From: Candidatus Eremiobacter antarcticus
GTDB taxonomy: Bacteria; Vulcanimicrobiota; Vulcanimicrobiia; Eremiobacterales; Eremiobacteraceae
Direction: 5' to 3'
Assembly: GCA_003244105.1 (NCBI GenBank)
Contig: QHBK01000019.1
Span: 228,699 to 292,698 of the forward strand
Length of the DNA stretch: 64,000 bases
Shown here: positions 43,827 through 52,841 of the stretch, in pieces
Position numbering within the stretch: position 1 is the stretch's first letter
How the letters are laid out: each line of letters begins with the position of its first letter
Program-made: the position numbers and the translations under genes
Notes under the pieces: model-generated
Told to the model about the DNA's origin: nothing
What the model saw: the letters and a program-made list of their open reading frames with translations, nothing else
Database searches by the model: none

Positions 43827-44972
43827 TCAACGCTGGCCCGCGGCGCGAGGAGTGGGCATGCTCTCGTCCAGCCGGTCAATCCTCAATATCCGGTAGTAGG
43901 CGACTGCACCGGCCCAGGTAAGCAAAAGCAACAGCACGATAACAGAGCCCAGGTTGGCGAGCTGGATCGAGCCGATGGCCTGCCACACAGAGCCGCGCGC
44001 GCCCGTTTCTTGAATCGCCACTTGAGCGATCTCGACGCCTCCGACCACCAAGGCCACGATCACAGAGACAAACGTGATAATCATGTTGTAGTACAGCTTT
44101 CGCATCGGACGGACGTATGCCCATCCATAAGCGCCCAGCATGGCGACGCCGTCGGTGGTGTCGGCCAACGACATGCCGGCGACGAAGAGCAAGGGCAAGA
44201 GCAAGATGAGATATGTCGGCATTCCATGGGGACCGAGCGCCGTCGCAGCGGTGATGCCCAAGATGCCGACCTCACTGGCCGTGTCGAAACCTAAGCCGAA
44301 CATCAAACCGATCGCATACATATGCGACGATCGCCGCACCAGCCTCAACATGGGCCTGAGAAGACGCGCGAGCAGCCCCCGGTTATCCAGGTAGTCTTCG
44401 AGTTTGGCCTGATCCACAGCCGTGCCGCGCAGACGGGCGCGCCATGTGCGGAAGATGTCTCGCAGGATCAGCGCGTTCACCGCCGCGATCGCAACGAGGA
44501 AGATGCCGGACACCGCCGTGCCGACGACCGCTCCGACGGACTGCATGGACGGCAGGTCTTTTTGGACCAAGGCGGCCGACAGCACGATCAGGACCGACAA
44601 ACCGAACACGACCGTGGAGTGCCCGAGCGAGAAGAACAATCCGACGCCGACAGGTCTTTGCCCGTCTTGCATGAGCTTGCGCGTCGTGTTGTCGATGGCC
44701 GCGATGTGATCGGGATCGACCGCGTGTCGCAAGCCGAAGCCATATGCGACTGCCGCCAGTCCTAAGAACAGCGGGTAGTGTGCTGCCGCCGTCAGAGCGC
44801 CGGCCCATACCAGCAGATTGAAGCCGATCAGCAGCGCGTAGATAAGGGTGAGGCGGCGGCGCAAATCGGTCGGCGCTTGCCGCCACAACGTCAACATGCG
44901 ATCGAGAATGGGGCCTGCCTCCGCGAGTGTGGCCTTCCGGCTGGCGCCGCGCGGCGTCCTTCTGCCGCTCAC
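43827..44972 (-). CDS. NiCoT family nickel/cobalt permease
   Basis: A 381-residue membrane protein of the HoxN/NixA family with about eight hydrophobic segments. The family signature is visible: GLRHAVDPDHIAAIDNTTRK (~80-99, the H-x4-DH motif of helix II), LFFSLGHSTVVF (helix III region), and LGFDTASEVGIL. It imports Ni(II) or Co(II) at high affinity. No urease or hydrogenase genes lie nearby, so the user of the metal is unknown. A 38-base gap separates it from the divergent aquaporin remnant. Confidence 0.93.
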   Translation of the reverse strand: MSGRRTPRGASRKATLAEAGPILDRMLTLWRQAPTDLRRRLTLIYALLIGFNLLVWAGALTAAAHYPLFLGLAAVAYGFGLRHAVDPDHIAAIDNTTRKLMQDGQRPVGVGLFFSLGHSTVVFGLSVLIVLSAALVQKDLPSMQSVGAVVGTAVSGIFLVAIAAVNALILRDIFRTWRARLRGTAVDQAKLEDYLDNRGLLARLLRPMLRLVRRSSHMYAIGLMFGLGFDTASEVGILGITAATALGPHGMPTYLILLLPLLFVAGMSLADTTDGVAMLGAYGWAYVRPMRKLYYNMIITFVSVIVALVVGGVEIAQVAIQETGARGSVWQAIGSIQLANLGSVIVLLLLLTWAGAVAYYRILRIDRLDESMPTPRAAGQR

Positions 44973-45010
44973 TGCGTTTGGCCGGCGGAAAGGCGTGAAA
45001 AAGGGAACAG

Positions 45011-45295
45011 GTGGCAGAACAAGAGGTGGAGCGAGGCGCCCCCACCGAGTTTCAGCGACTAGGCGCTGAGTTCTTCGGCACGTTTTTGTTGACGCTCGTT
45101 GCGGCGGGGGCGGACATCATCGATGCGAAAAGCGGCGGGGAAATCGGCCACACGGCTCGGTACTTCGCGCCGGGGCTCTTGTATTCAGCGACCCAGGACA
45201 ACAAGATCAAGTTCAAGGGCGTCGGTCCGCGCAAAGAAGCGCTGCGAGCGATTCAGGCAGGATTGAAGAAATTCAAGAAGGGCCGCAAGAAGTAG
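45011..45295 (+). pseudogene. truncated MIP/aquaporin family gene with foreign tail
   Basis: A 94-residue frame from GTG 45011. Residues ~15-55 read LGAEFFGTFLLTLVAAGADI and then HTARYFAPGL, the first helix and following loop of MIP channels (aquaporin/GlpF). Where helix 2 and the first NPA motif should come, the sequence changes to a soluble, very basic tail (KIKFKGVGPRKEALRAI...KKFKKGRKK). A MIP channel needs six helices and two NPA motifs, so this cannot be a channel. An internal deletion joining two genes is the likely cause; the source of the tail is not recognised. It could still be expressed as a small protein. Confidence 0.55.
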
Positions 45296-45299
45296 CCGC

Positions 45300-45381
45300 T
45301 GGGCAAGAGAGGACTCGAACCTCCACGGGTCGCCCCACCGGATTCTAAGTCCGGCGCGTCTGCCAGTTCCGCCACATGCCC
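45300..45381 (-). tRNA. tRNA-Leu (UAG)
   Basis: A type II tRNA on the minus strand. Acceptor GGGCATG/CTTGCCC has one mismatch, the anticodon stem is CCGGA/TCCGG with loop CTTAGAA (anticodon TAG), there is a long variable arm (GGGGCGACCCG) and the T arm is GAGGTTCGAGTCCTC. No CCA is encoded. It abuts the end of the aquaporin remnant. Confidence 0.93.
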
Positions 45382-45537
45382 GGAGCAGGCCACCCTGAGG
45401 TATTTCCCGCCAGCGACCTTTTCACCCAGCCAAGATCAACCTCAATGTTGCGGAGCGAGCCTTGCGGGGCCGCTATCTTGAAAACAGCGCTTTCGCCAGT
45501 GACGGCTAATATGTGCGGCCGAACGAGGATCACGAAT

Positions 45538-46179
45538 ATGAATCCTATCAAGATCCGTTGGACCACTCGGGCCGTCTTCATCACAGGCGTGGCCGCGTTG
45601 ATGCTGTCCTGTGCGCCCGCTGTCCGGGAAAACAAGTCGCCCTCTGTGTCTCACAGCAACTCGATGCAAGCGCTGAGCCGGGCAAGCGCTTTAAGCCTCG
45701 AAACCGCCGCACCGGCTGAAAGCAATCCGCCTGGAGATATTCCGGACAAGCAAGCATTTGTTCGGTATACGTCGCGGAGGGGCCACTATGCGGTGGACGC
45801 TCCGGAGGGCTGGTCGCGCACGATCGCAGGTGCCAGCGTCGAATTCCGAGACAAGTACGACGGCGAGAGCGTCCGATTGATGCTCGCCCCGCGCGGCAGC
45901 CTAAGCGCGAACGCTGTTGCGTCCATCCAACGTGGCAGCCATGCCGCGCACGTCGGTCGAATTACGACCACTCGGGCGGGCGGTCGAAGTCAGACGTTGA
46001 TCTTTTTCGTATCGAACTCCGACGCGAATCCCGTGACCGGAAAAAGGGTACGGCTCGACAATGAGGCGGTTGTGTATTTAAGAGGAAATCGCGCTGCGAT
46101 GCTCACGCTGTGGGCGCCGTCGGGATCAGACAACACCGATCAATGGAATCGCATCGTGAGCAGTTTCCGATGGCTTTGA
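45538..46179 (+). CDS. lipoprotein, PsbP-like or related
   Basis: About 213 residues from ATG 45538 (GAGG nine bases upstream); the longer frame overlaps the tRNA-Leu. A lipoprotein signal is visible: basic start, hydrophobic core and lipobox LMLSC with Cys at ~27. A low-complexity Ser/Ala stretch (~35-70) leads to a domain beginning YTSRRGHYAVDAPEGWSRT and containing VEFRDKYDGESVRLML, similar in pattern to PsbP/LpqN-like folds. Its 3' end overlaps the first of two ABC ATPase genes, so it probably works with that exporter in the envelope. The precise function is unknown. Confidence 0.75.
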   Translation: MNPIKIRWTTRAVFITGVAALMLSCAPAVRENKSPSVSHSNSMQALSRASALSLETAAPAESNPPGDIPDKQAFVRYTSRRGHYAVDAPEGWSRTIAGASVEFRDKYDGESVRLMLAPRGSLSANAVASIQRGSHAAHVGRITTTRAGGRSQTLIFFVSNSDANPVTGKRVRLDNEAVVYLRGNRAAMLTLWAPSGSDNTDQWNRIVSSFRWL

Positions 46180-46883
46180 GCCGTGATACCGGTCGCGGGC
46201 TGAAACGAATGCCGGACGTGCCTGTCGTCGAAGCAATGGAGTTGTACCGGTTCTACCATTCGGGAGATGAGGAAACGTTCGCGCTGCGCGGCGTCAGCTT
46301 GACCGTCCAGCCGGGTCAGACGGTGGCGGTCGTGGGCCCATCCGGCAGCGGCAAGTCCACCCTGCTGGCCTGCCTCGCGGGTCTAGACGAGCCGGACGGG
46401 GGGTACGTCAATATCCAGGGTCGCCGATTGACGCGGCGTTCGGAATCAGCACGCGCCCGGCTGCGGTCGTCGACGATCGGCATCCTCATGCAATCCGGCA
46501 ATCTGCTCGAGCACCTTTCCGTGGAAGACAACGTTCGTCTGAGGATCCGGCTTGCGGGCGCCACGGACGACGCGAACCGTCGCGTCGCGCTGCTGCGATC
46601 CGTCGGATTGGATCATCGTCGCACGGCCTATCCTGCTCGACTGTCGGGGGGAGAATCGGCGCGCGCCGGGCTCGCGGTAGCGCTCGCCCTGACTCCCGCT
46701 CTTCTCCTTGCTGACGAACCTACGGGCGAAGTGGACGCGGACACCGAGAAGCACATCATGGTGCTCTTGGAGCGTCGCCGCAAGGAAGGAGCCGCTACGA
46801 TACTTGCGACGCATAGCGAGGCGTTGGCGGCATGGGCCGACATCGTCGTTCGCCTGGTCGATGGGAAGATCGCCCGTGACTGA
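46170..46883 (+). CDS. ABC transporter ATP-binding protein (MacB/LolD-like), first copy
   Basis: About 237 residues. Walker A is GPSGSGKST, the Q-loop region LMQSGNLLEHLSVEDNV, the signature LSGGESARAG, Walker B ALLLADEPTGEVD and the switch His ATHSEAL. The layout matches the MacB/LolD/FtsE-like ATPases that pair with FtsX-type permeases. Start taken as ATG 46170, overlapping the lipoprotein stop; ATG 46209 (MPDVPVVEAM) is possible. It ends eight bases inside the next ATPase gene. All nucleotide-binding motifs are intact. Confidence 0.9.
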   Translation: MALSRDTGRGLKRMPDVPVVEAMELYRFYHSGDEETFALRGVSLTVQPGQTVAVVGPSGSGKSTLLACLAGLDEPDGGYVNIQGRRLTRRSESARARLRSSTIGILMQSGNLLEHLSVEDNVRLRIRLAGATDDANRRVALLRSVGLDHRRTAYPARLSGGESARAGLAVALALTPALLLADEPTGEVDADTEKHIMVLLERRRKEGAATILATHSEALAAWADIVVRLVDGKIARD

Positions 46884-47532
46884 ACCGCTTTTTATTGCCT
46901 GCAACCTGCGCAAGACGTACTCGCAAGGTGAGTCTGTCACGCCGGTACTGCAAGACATAAGCTGCACCATCATGCCGGGCGCGCGCATTGCCGTGCAGGG
47001 TCCGTCGGGAAGCGGTAAGTCGACGCTCCTTCATATCATGGCAGGGTTGGACGGGCCATCCTCCGGTTCCATCACCTGGCCGAGCTTCGGAGCGCGCGAT
47101 TCGCTGCGGCCATCGAAAGTGGCAATGGCCTTTCAAACCCCGAGTCTCATCGCTCCGCTCAGCGTCGTCGAAAACATCGCTTTGCCGCTGCTGCTCTGTG
47201 GAGCGTCGGACGCAACCGCCCGTACAGCGGCGCTGAAGTGGCTTGCGCGCCTTCAGCTGGACGACACTGCCGAGAAACTGCCCCAAGAACTTTCCGGTGG
47301 CCAGGGACAGCGGGTGGCAATCGCTCGCGCCATGTCCGCAGAGCCGGCCCTCGTCTTGCTGGATGAACCAACCGGACAGATGGATCGTGCAACGGCGGAG
47401 CTGCTTTTCGACGTTCTGCTGCGGCTGCTCGACGCCGGCGAGGCGGCGCTCGTGCTGGCCACGCACGATTCCGCGCTCGCAGCCCGAATGCGCGATGTCT
47501 GGCAGCTCAAGCACGGCCACCTCACGCGCTGA
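46876..47532 (+). CDS. ABC transporter ATP-binding protein (MacB/LolD-like), second copy
   Basis: About 218 residues from GTG 46876, overlapping the first ATPase gene by eight bases. Walker A is [11 protein letters not shown], the Q-loop [17 protein letters not shown], the signature [14 protein letters not shown], Walker [14 protein letters not shown] and the switch His ATHDSAL. It differs clearly from its neighbour, so the pair may form a heterodimer on the one large permease that follows after two bases. Substrate unknown. Confidence 0.93.
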   Translation: MTEPLFIACNLRKTYSQGESVTPVLQDISCTIMPGARIAVQGPSGSGKSTLLHIMAGLDGPSSGSITWPSFGARDSLRPSKVAMAFQTPSLIAPLSVVENIALPLLLCGASDATARTAALKWLARLQLDDTAEKLPQELSGGQGQRVAIARAMSAEPALVLLDEPTGQMDRATAELLFDVLLRLLDAGEAALVLATHDSALAARMRDVWQLKHGHLTR

Positions 47533-47534
47533 TC

Positions 47535-50177
47535 GTGGTCGCCCTGCTCTGGCTCAGAGGCTTGCTGCTTCGCCGGACCGCGAGAATAATGGGAAGCATC
47601 GCGGGCGTGACGCTTTCGGTCGCCCTCATGCTGGCTTTGGGTTCGTTCATCTCATCCAGCGAGGCTGGCATGACCCGCAGCGCCGTCAGCTCGGTACCCG
47701 TCGATTGGCAGGTGCAAACGGTCTCACAGACGGACGCGACACGTGCCGTCCAAGCGCACGCAAGCGCCGTGGAGCGCGTGCTGTACGCGAAAATAACTTC
47801 GTTGTCAGCTCAAAGCGGCGGGGCTGTCCAAACGACAAGCGCCGGCGTTGCCGTCGGTCTCAATGCGGCCTATCAGCGCACGTTCCCCACGCAGATCAGG
47901 CTGCTCATCGGGAACCCCGGCGGTGTCTTGCTCGCCCAACAGACAGCAGCCAATCTTCATGCGAACGTCGGAGACAAGGTCAGCATCGGCCGCCTCGGTC
48001 TTTCGCCGGTATCGGTCGTGGTCAACGGCGTGGTCGACATGCCAAACTCCGACTCGTTTTTCCAACAAGTCGGCGGCCCGCCGGCCGCTGCGCCGCCGGC
48101 TCCGCCGGACAACGTGATACTTCTGCCCACGGTGGTCTGGCACGCCGTGTTCGACCGTCAGGCCATAGTGCACCCGGATTCGGTCAAAGTGCAGCTGCAC
48201 GTCCGCCTGGCACACCAGCTATCGAATGATCCTGCAGCAGCGTACGCTCAGGTCCATTCTCTTGCGAACAACGTCGAAGCACGCCTGGCAGGCACCGCTG
48301 CCATCGCTGACAACCTCGGAACGCGGCTGCTGGCGGTGCGCTCCGACTCGCTGTACGCGCGCGTTCTTTTTCTCTTCTTGGGACTGCCGGGGGTCGTGCT
48401 CGCCGCGCTCATCACCGTGGCGCTGGCGGCATCCGGCGGTGACCGCAGGCGAGTCGAACAAGCAATCCTGCGCATGAGAGGCGCCACGGCAAGTGATGTC
48501 GCCGGTCTTGCGATCGCCGAGGCGCTCCTGGTCGCGACCGTCGGCATCGCTGCAGGCTTCGCCGTGGACGCGCTGGTCAAGGCGCTGCTGCAAAGCGTAG
48601 GCATGCTCGCGCTCTCGACGCCTCGCAGCGTGGCGATTTTCTCCGCCGGTGCCGGTTTTATCGTCGCTTTGTTCGCCATCCTGACGCCCGCCTGGCGCCA
48701 AGCCCGTGCGGCAACGGTGGCAGCCGCGCGCGCGACGCTGCCAACCCAGCGTGAAGCGCTTTGGTCGCGCATGTATTTGGACATCGTGCTGCTCGCGATC
48801 TCAGGGGTCGCCTTCTGGCAAGTGGCGGCCGCCGGGTATCAAATCGTCGTGGCGCCGGAGGGAATCCCCGAATCCTCGGTCGCCTATCAGGCGTTCATCG
48901 CACCGCTGTTCCTTTGGCTGGGTTCCGGACTGCTGCTGACTCGGCTCGGGCATGCCTGGTTGCGACGCAGCGCCCGCACGCTATCCGCACTGTTGAGACC
49001 TCTGGCTCGAGGACTCGCCGCCATAAATGCGGCCGCCATCGCGCGTCAGCGCCCGCGCATCGTAGCCGGAGTCATTCTGGCGGTGCTGGCGTTCTCGTTT
49101 GCGGCCTCCTCAGCCATCTTCAACACCAGGTATAATGAACAGTCCAGGGTCGACGCGGAGTTGACAAATGGATCCGACGTCACGCTGACCGGCCGAACAG
49201 CTTCGCCGCCGGGAAAAATGCTCAACCAGCTTGCGGCCATCCCGAACGTGATAGCGGCTCAGGGGATGCTGCATAGGTTCGCTTATGTGGGCAATGATTT
49301 GCAAGACTTGTACGGCATCGATCCCACGAGCGTCCGCGGCGTGACACGGATGTCGAATGCGTACTTCGGTTCCGGCAACGCCGCGCTGGCGCTTGCCCAG
49401 CTCGCGCAGAAGCCCGAGGGAATCTTGGTTTCAGAGGAAACGGTGAAAGACTACCAGCTGCATGAGGGTGACCGCCTGACCATCCGGTTGCAGTCGGCGA
49501 AGGATCACCGATATCATCAGGTGGGGTTCATCTTCCTCGGAGTCGTTCGCGAGTTTCCGACGGCGCCGCGGGACTCGTTTTTAGTCGCGAATTCGTCCTA
49601 CGTCGCGCGCACCACCGGATCGCACGCCGCGGAAGTCGTCTTGCTGCGGGTCAACGGCGATGCCGCGAAAGTTGCAGCCCAAGCTCGCGAGATCGTTCGC
49701 GATCTGCCCGGGGTCAAGGCGACGGATATCGGGTCGACGCGGCGGCTGGTTTCATCGAGCCTCACAGCCATCGATTTGCGAGGGTTGTCGTTGATCGAGC
49801 TGTCATTCGCAGTCGCGTTGTTGGCCGCGGCGACAGGCGTCACGCTCCTGCTCGGCATCGCCGATAGGCGACGCATGTTCGTTATACTCTGGGCGCTCGG
49901 CGCGAAACCAGCGCAACTGGGCTCGTTCTTCCTGAGCGAAGGCGCACTGATTCTGTGCTGCGGAGCGCTGTTTGGCATCACGCTGGGCATCGGCATAGCC
50001 GCCATGCTCGTGAAGCTGCTGACGGGTGTGTTCGATCCGCCGCCGGAATCGCTCGCCATACCGTGGGGCTTTCTGATGTCGCTCCTTGTCGCAGGCACCG
50101 TGTCGACGGGCCTAGCGATCGCACTCGCCGATATCGCCACTCGACGGCCATCGAGCGCAGATCTTAAAGATCTATAG
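47535..50177 (+). CDS. FtsX-like ABC transporter permease
   Basis: An 880-residue permease (GTG start) with one N-terminal helix (~18-38) and a large extracytoplasmic MacB-like region (~45-270). Three helices follow at ~275-390, then further helices, a second extracytoplasmic domain (~540-720) and a final FtsX block (~745-870) with [20 protein letters not shown] and [20 protein letters not shown]. Such proteins work as mechanotransducers or lipoprotein/antimicrobial-peptide exporters rather than classic channels. The lipoprotein and two ATPases upstream complete the system. The last six bases overlap the convergent comB gene. Confidence 0.9.
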   Translation: MVALLWLRGLLLRRTARIMGSIAGVTLSVALMLALGSFISSSEAGMTRSAVSSVPVDWQVQTVSQTDATRAVQAHASAVERVLYAKITSLSAQSGGAVQTTSAGVAVGLNAAYQRTFPTQIRLLIGNPGGVLLAQQTAANLHANVGDKVSIGRLGLSPVSVVVNGVVDMPNSDSFFQQVGGPPAAAPPAPPDNVILLPTVVWHAVFDRQAIVHPDSVKVQLHVRLAHQLSNDPAAAYAQVHSLANNVEARLAGTAAIADNLGTRLLAVRSDSLYARVLFLFLGLPGVVLAALITVALAASGGDRRRVEQAILRMRGATASDVAGLAIAEALLVATVGIAAGFAVDALVKALLQSVGMLALSTPRSVAIFSAGAGFIVALFAILTPAWRQARAATVAAARATLPTQREALWSRMYLDIVLLAISGVAFWQVAAAGYQIVVAPEGIPESSVAYQAFIAPLFLWLGSGLLLTRLGHAWLRRSARTLSALLRPLARGLAAINAAAIARQRPRIVAGVILAVLAFSFAASSAIFNTRYNEQSRVDAELTNGSDVTLTGRTASPPGKMLNQLAAIPNVIAAQGMLHRFAYVGNDLQDLYGIDPTSVRGVTRMSNAYFGSGNAALALAQLAQKPEGILVSEETVKDYQLHEGDRLTIRLQSAKDHRYHQVGFIFLGVVREFPTAPRDSFLVANSSYVARTTGSHAAEVVLLRVNGDAAKVAAQAREIVRDLPGVKATDIGSTRRLVSSSLTAIDLRGLSLIELSFAVALLAAATGVTLLLGIADRRRMFVILWALGAKPAQLGSFFLSEGALILCCGALFGITLGIGIAAMLVKLLTGVFDPPPESLAIPWGFLMSLLVAGTVSTGLAIALADIATRRPSSADLKDL

Positions 50178-50894
50178 CCGTCGAACGATGCCCTCGACGA
50201 ATGCTGGGACCACGTCACAGCTGTCCACGCGGCAGCAGTCCACGACATCTGCGGAAAAGCCCTGATCCGAGAGCAGCCGAGCGTGTGGACAGGCTTGCAC
50301 CACAGAAAGCAAGTGTCGCGAGCATCCCTCATAGGCGGCGATCGCGACCAGCATGCCATCGCTGCAGCGAAGTGATCCGCCGGCGTATCCGCGCAGCTTC
50401 GCCGCGATCATGCCCGCGCACAGCAGATCTTCAATGCACATCTGGGCGTCGGCGCCTGCGCACACCACTGCCGCTTTCATGGATGGTCCTTCGTCCAGCG
50501 CGTTCGCCACTGCGCCCGCGTTGACGAACGCCCCGCAATATACGCGATGCGAACCGTTGACTTTGGCGGCGACGGCACAGAGCGCCCGCGTTCCGTTGGT
50601 CGTTGTGAGCACGACCTGTTTGTCCGCGACCAGCGCCGCCGTATATGCTGACGGCGAGTTTCCGGCATCGAACCCGGGCAACGGCCGATTCTCGCGTTCG
50701 CCGCCCAATACCAACCTGAGGCGATCCCCGCATTGGGCGAGGGCCAGTGCGTCTTCTACAGCGACCGTTGGGACGACCCCAACGGCACCGTTTTGCAGGG
50801 CCACTGCGATGGTTGTGGTGGCGCGCAAGACGTCGACGACCACGGCGGAGCTTTCGCGCAGGTCGGCCTCGGCTACAGCGTCGGCATGAAGCAC
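50172..50894 (-). CDS. comB: 2-phosphosulfolactate phosphatase-like (ComB family)
   Basis: About 240 residues from GTG 50894. ComB signatures are VVVDVLRATTTIAVAL, LVLGGERENRPLPGFDAGNSP and VVLTTTNGTRAL, with AGADAQMCIEDLLCAGMIAAKL near the C-terminus. ComB hydrolyses 2-phosphosulfolactate to sulfolactate, in coenzyme M synthesis in archaea and in sulfolactate metabolism in bacteria. No ComA or ComC gene lies nearby, so the pathway here is unclear; phosphatase activity on another substrate is possible. Convergent with the permease gene. Confidence 0.85.
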   Translation of the reverse strand: MLHADAVAEADLRESSAVVVDVLRATTTIAVALQNGAVGVVPTVAVEDALALAQCGDRLRLVLGGERENRPLPGFDAGNSPSAYTAALVADKQVVLTTTNGTRALCAVAAKVNGSHRVYCGAFVNAGAVANALDEGPSMKAAVVCAGADAQMCIEDLLCAGMIAAKLRGYAGGSLRCSDGMLVAIAAYEGCSRHLLSVVQACPHARLLSDQGFSADVVDCCRVDSCDVVPAFVEGIVRRL

Positions 50895-50995
50895 GATGGA
50901 GACGTCTTCGACGATGGCGTTTCCCTCGGATAGTCAAAGCAGGAAAGCGCTGCCGGCGCGATCAGGGAGCGATTCGCGGAGAACTTGAGCGGAAG

Positions 50996-51460
50996 CTAGC
51001 CCTCGGGCCCGCGACGGACTTGCAAGAGATTGCGTACTGAACCGTCCGGCGACGCCAATCTGGCCAGCAGGTCGGCGGAACGCCATTCCTCGTCGCTGTC
51101 GACAACTCCATGCAACAGCATCGTATCGCCGTGCGCGTCGACCCAAATGGCCCGTTGCGAGAGGATTGGATCGGTCGCGATGGAGTGCTTCAACGTTCGC
51201 GAAGGCAGGGATGCTCGGGAGAGGGGAGCGGCCAGACGCCGGGCGGCGCCTCCGGCAACCCGACCGGCGATCGATGCTGCCGCGGCGACGGCGCGCGCAG
51301 CCCTGCCGCTTTCCCTAGCCGCGAGATTGCCCAAACGGCTTGCGTTTCGCGTTGCGCGGCGCTTGAGCTCGACTCGCGCCGGCCGCGGCGCGAAGGCGAG
51401 TCCCGCGATCAACCCCAAGCTCGCTGCGGCGAGAAACGCCCATGTGTGGCGAGATGACAT
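50996..51460 (-). CDS. BON-domain-containing membrane-anchored protein
   Basis: About 154 residues. A hydrophobic N-terminus (TWAFLAAASLGLIAGLAFA) acts as an anchor or signal. An Arg/Ala-rich helical stretch (~30-90) leads to a C-terminal BON domain (~92-150) reading LKHSIATDPIL, WVDAHGDTMLLHGVVDSDEEW and VRNLLQVRRG. BON domains bind phospholipid or peptidoglycan-linked surfaces and occur in envelope and stress proteins. The start could be ATG 51460 or GTG 51466. It lies upstream of comB on the same strand, 101 bases apart, without clear linkage. Confidence 0.7.
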   Translation of the reverse strand: MSSRHTWAFLAAASLGLIAGLAFAPRPARVELKRRATRNASRLGNLAARESGRAARAVAAAASIAGRVAGGAARRLAAPLSRASLPSRTLKHSIATDPILSQRAIWVDAHGDTMLLHGVVDSDEEWRSADLLARLASPDGSVRNLLQVRRGPEG

Positions 51461-51488
51461 ATTCACCTACTCAAAGGGAGTATCGGGT

Positions 51489-51561
51489 TGCGTCGTGAGG
51501 GACTTGAACCCACAACCAACGGATTAAGAGTCCGCTGCTCTACCAATTGAGCTAACGACGC
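51489..51561 (-). tRNA. tRNA-Lys (CUU)
   Basis: Cloverleaf on the minus strand: acceptor GCGTCGT/ACGACGC, D arm GCTC..GAGC, anticodon stem GCGGA/TCCGT with loop CTCTTAA (anticodon CTT), T loop TTCAAGT. No CCA is encoded. An integrase gene lies 117 bases from its 5' side. Confidence 0.95.
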
Positions 51562-51677
51562 GCGGTCCGATCAAAGCGTTATGGTGTATGCATTCCCGTC
51601 GTTGTCGTTCTTGTGCTGGATCGTCGCATCGAGCGCGTTACAGCCAAATCTGCAGCCATCGCTTCAATATCAAGGCG

Positions 51678-52841
51678 TCAGTCAGTTCTTACGTCCCGCC
51701 TGGAGCGCCTGCAGCAACACGCCGTCAGCCTTCGTCGCGGCGTCGGCTTGCATACCGGCAGCACATGGCTGTACGTGTCCAACGTCATCGCCACGGTCGC
51801 ATGACCGAGCCGCTCAGCGACCACCTTAGGGCTGATGCCTTGTCTGAGGAGATGCGTCGCGTGCGTGTGTCGCAGATCGTGGAAGCGCGTCTTGGGAAAG
51901 CCGCTGTCTTTGATGAGGGTCCGGTATGCCGCCGTCATCGCATCGGGATGCCAGGGCTTGCCGTCCGGCGCCGCACAGATAAGGTCGCCGTCTTGGTAGG
52001 CTGAGCCCAGCAGCAGCTTCTCTTTGACTTGGGCGATCCGATGACGCCGCAGCGCGTCGAGCGCGATCGACCCGAGGTCGATGCGTCGGCCCTTGCCGGC
52101 CTTCGGCGACTTGAACGCAAGACCGGTCACCTTCGTGTGCTCGAGCGACTGGCGGACCGCAAGCGTGCGAGCGTCTGCGTCCAGGTCTTGCCAGCGCAAC
52201 CCGAGCAGCTCACCGCGGCGCATCCCTGTCGTAATGGCGAGCGTGATCGGCAGCTCGAGCCGCGTGCCCGCGAAGAAGTGGATGACCTGTGCCGCGTCGG
52301 CTTCGTCCAATGCGTTGACCTGGGAGCGCGCAGCTCGTGGCGCTGTCACCGCATCCACAGGGTTAGCCGTCAGCAGACGCCAGCGCACAGCCTGCTGCAG
52401 CGCCTCGCGCAGCACGCGATGATGCTGCAGGACGGTACGCGCGGCAAGCTTGCCGCCGTCGCGCCTGCGACCTGTCGCGCGGGATCTGGCGTAATAATCA
52501 TCGACGTCGAGCGGTCGCAGCTTCTCGAGCACGTAGTGGCCGAGGTTCGGCTTGAGATGGACGTTGACGATCTCCGCATAGCGCTCGTGCGTCTTTGCGG
52601 CTAGGTCCGTCTTCGTGGCAAGCCAACGATCGAGCAGCTTGCCGACTGTCATACGATTAGGCTCGACGTTGGTTCCGCTTTGCCGCTTCTGCACGAGCTC
52701 GCTCTGCTTGCGCTGGGCGTCGCGAAAACTGCCGCGGATGGTGGTCCACGCTCGCCGACGCTTGCCGTTGGGACCACGGTCCAGCTCATAGACGATCGTC
52801 CACGGGCTGTTGCCTTTGCGTTTGAAGATACTGCCTTTCAT
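51678..52841 (-). CDS. phage-type tyrosine integrase, C-terminal tail frameshifted
   Basis: A 387-residue integrase. The N-terminal AP2-like arm-binding region starts MKGSIFKRKGNSPWTIVYEL, then a core-binding domain (~65-150) and a catalytic domain. Catalytic residues are Arg in TGMRRGELLGL, Lys region FKSPKAGKGRRI, His/Arg in FHDLRHTHATHLL, His in LGHATVAMTLDTYSHVLP and the Tyr in that same motif. After HVLP the frame turns Arg/Cys-rich. The adjacent frame reads MQADAATKADGVLLQALQ, the normal ending, so one base was lost or missed near 51760. All active-site residues precede the shift, so activity may survive. It marks the left part of an integrated element. Confidence 0.9.
   Translation of the reverse strand: MKGSIFKRKGNSPWTIVYELDRGPNGKRRRAWTTIRGSFRDAQRKQSELVQKRQSGTNVEPNRMTVGKLLDRWLATKTDLAAKTHERYAEIVNVHLKPNLGHYVLEKLRPLDVDDYYARSRATGRRRDGGKLAARTVLQHHRVLREALQQAVRWRLLTANPVDAVTAPRAARSQVNALDEADAAQVIHFFAGTRLELPITLAITTGMRRGELLGLRWQDLDADARTLAVRQSLEHTKVTGLAFKSPKAGKGRRIDLGSIALDALRRHRIAQVKEKLLLGSAYQDGDLICAAPDGKPWHPDAMTAAYRTLIKDSGFPKTRFHDLRHTHATHLLRQGISPKVVAERLGHATVAMTLDTYSHVLPVCKPTPRRRLTACCCRRSRRDVRTD

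Noticed and set aside
51489..51561. tRNA-Lys as the attachment site of the element
   Set aside because: The integrase lies on the 5' side of the tRNA, and I found no repeat of the tRNA end to the right. Not excluded beyond the window, but unsupported.
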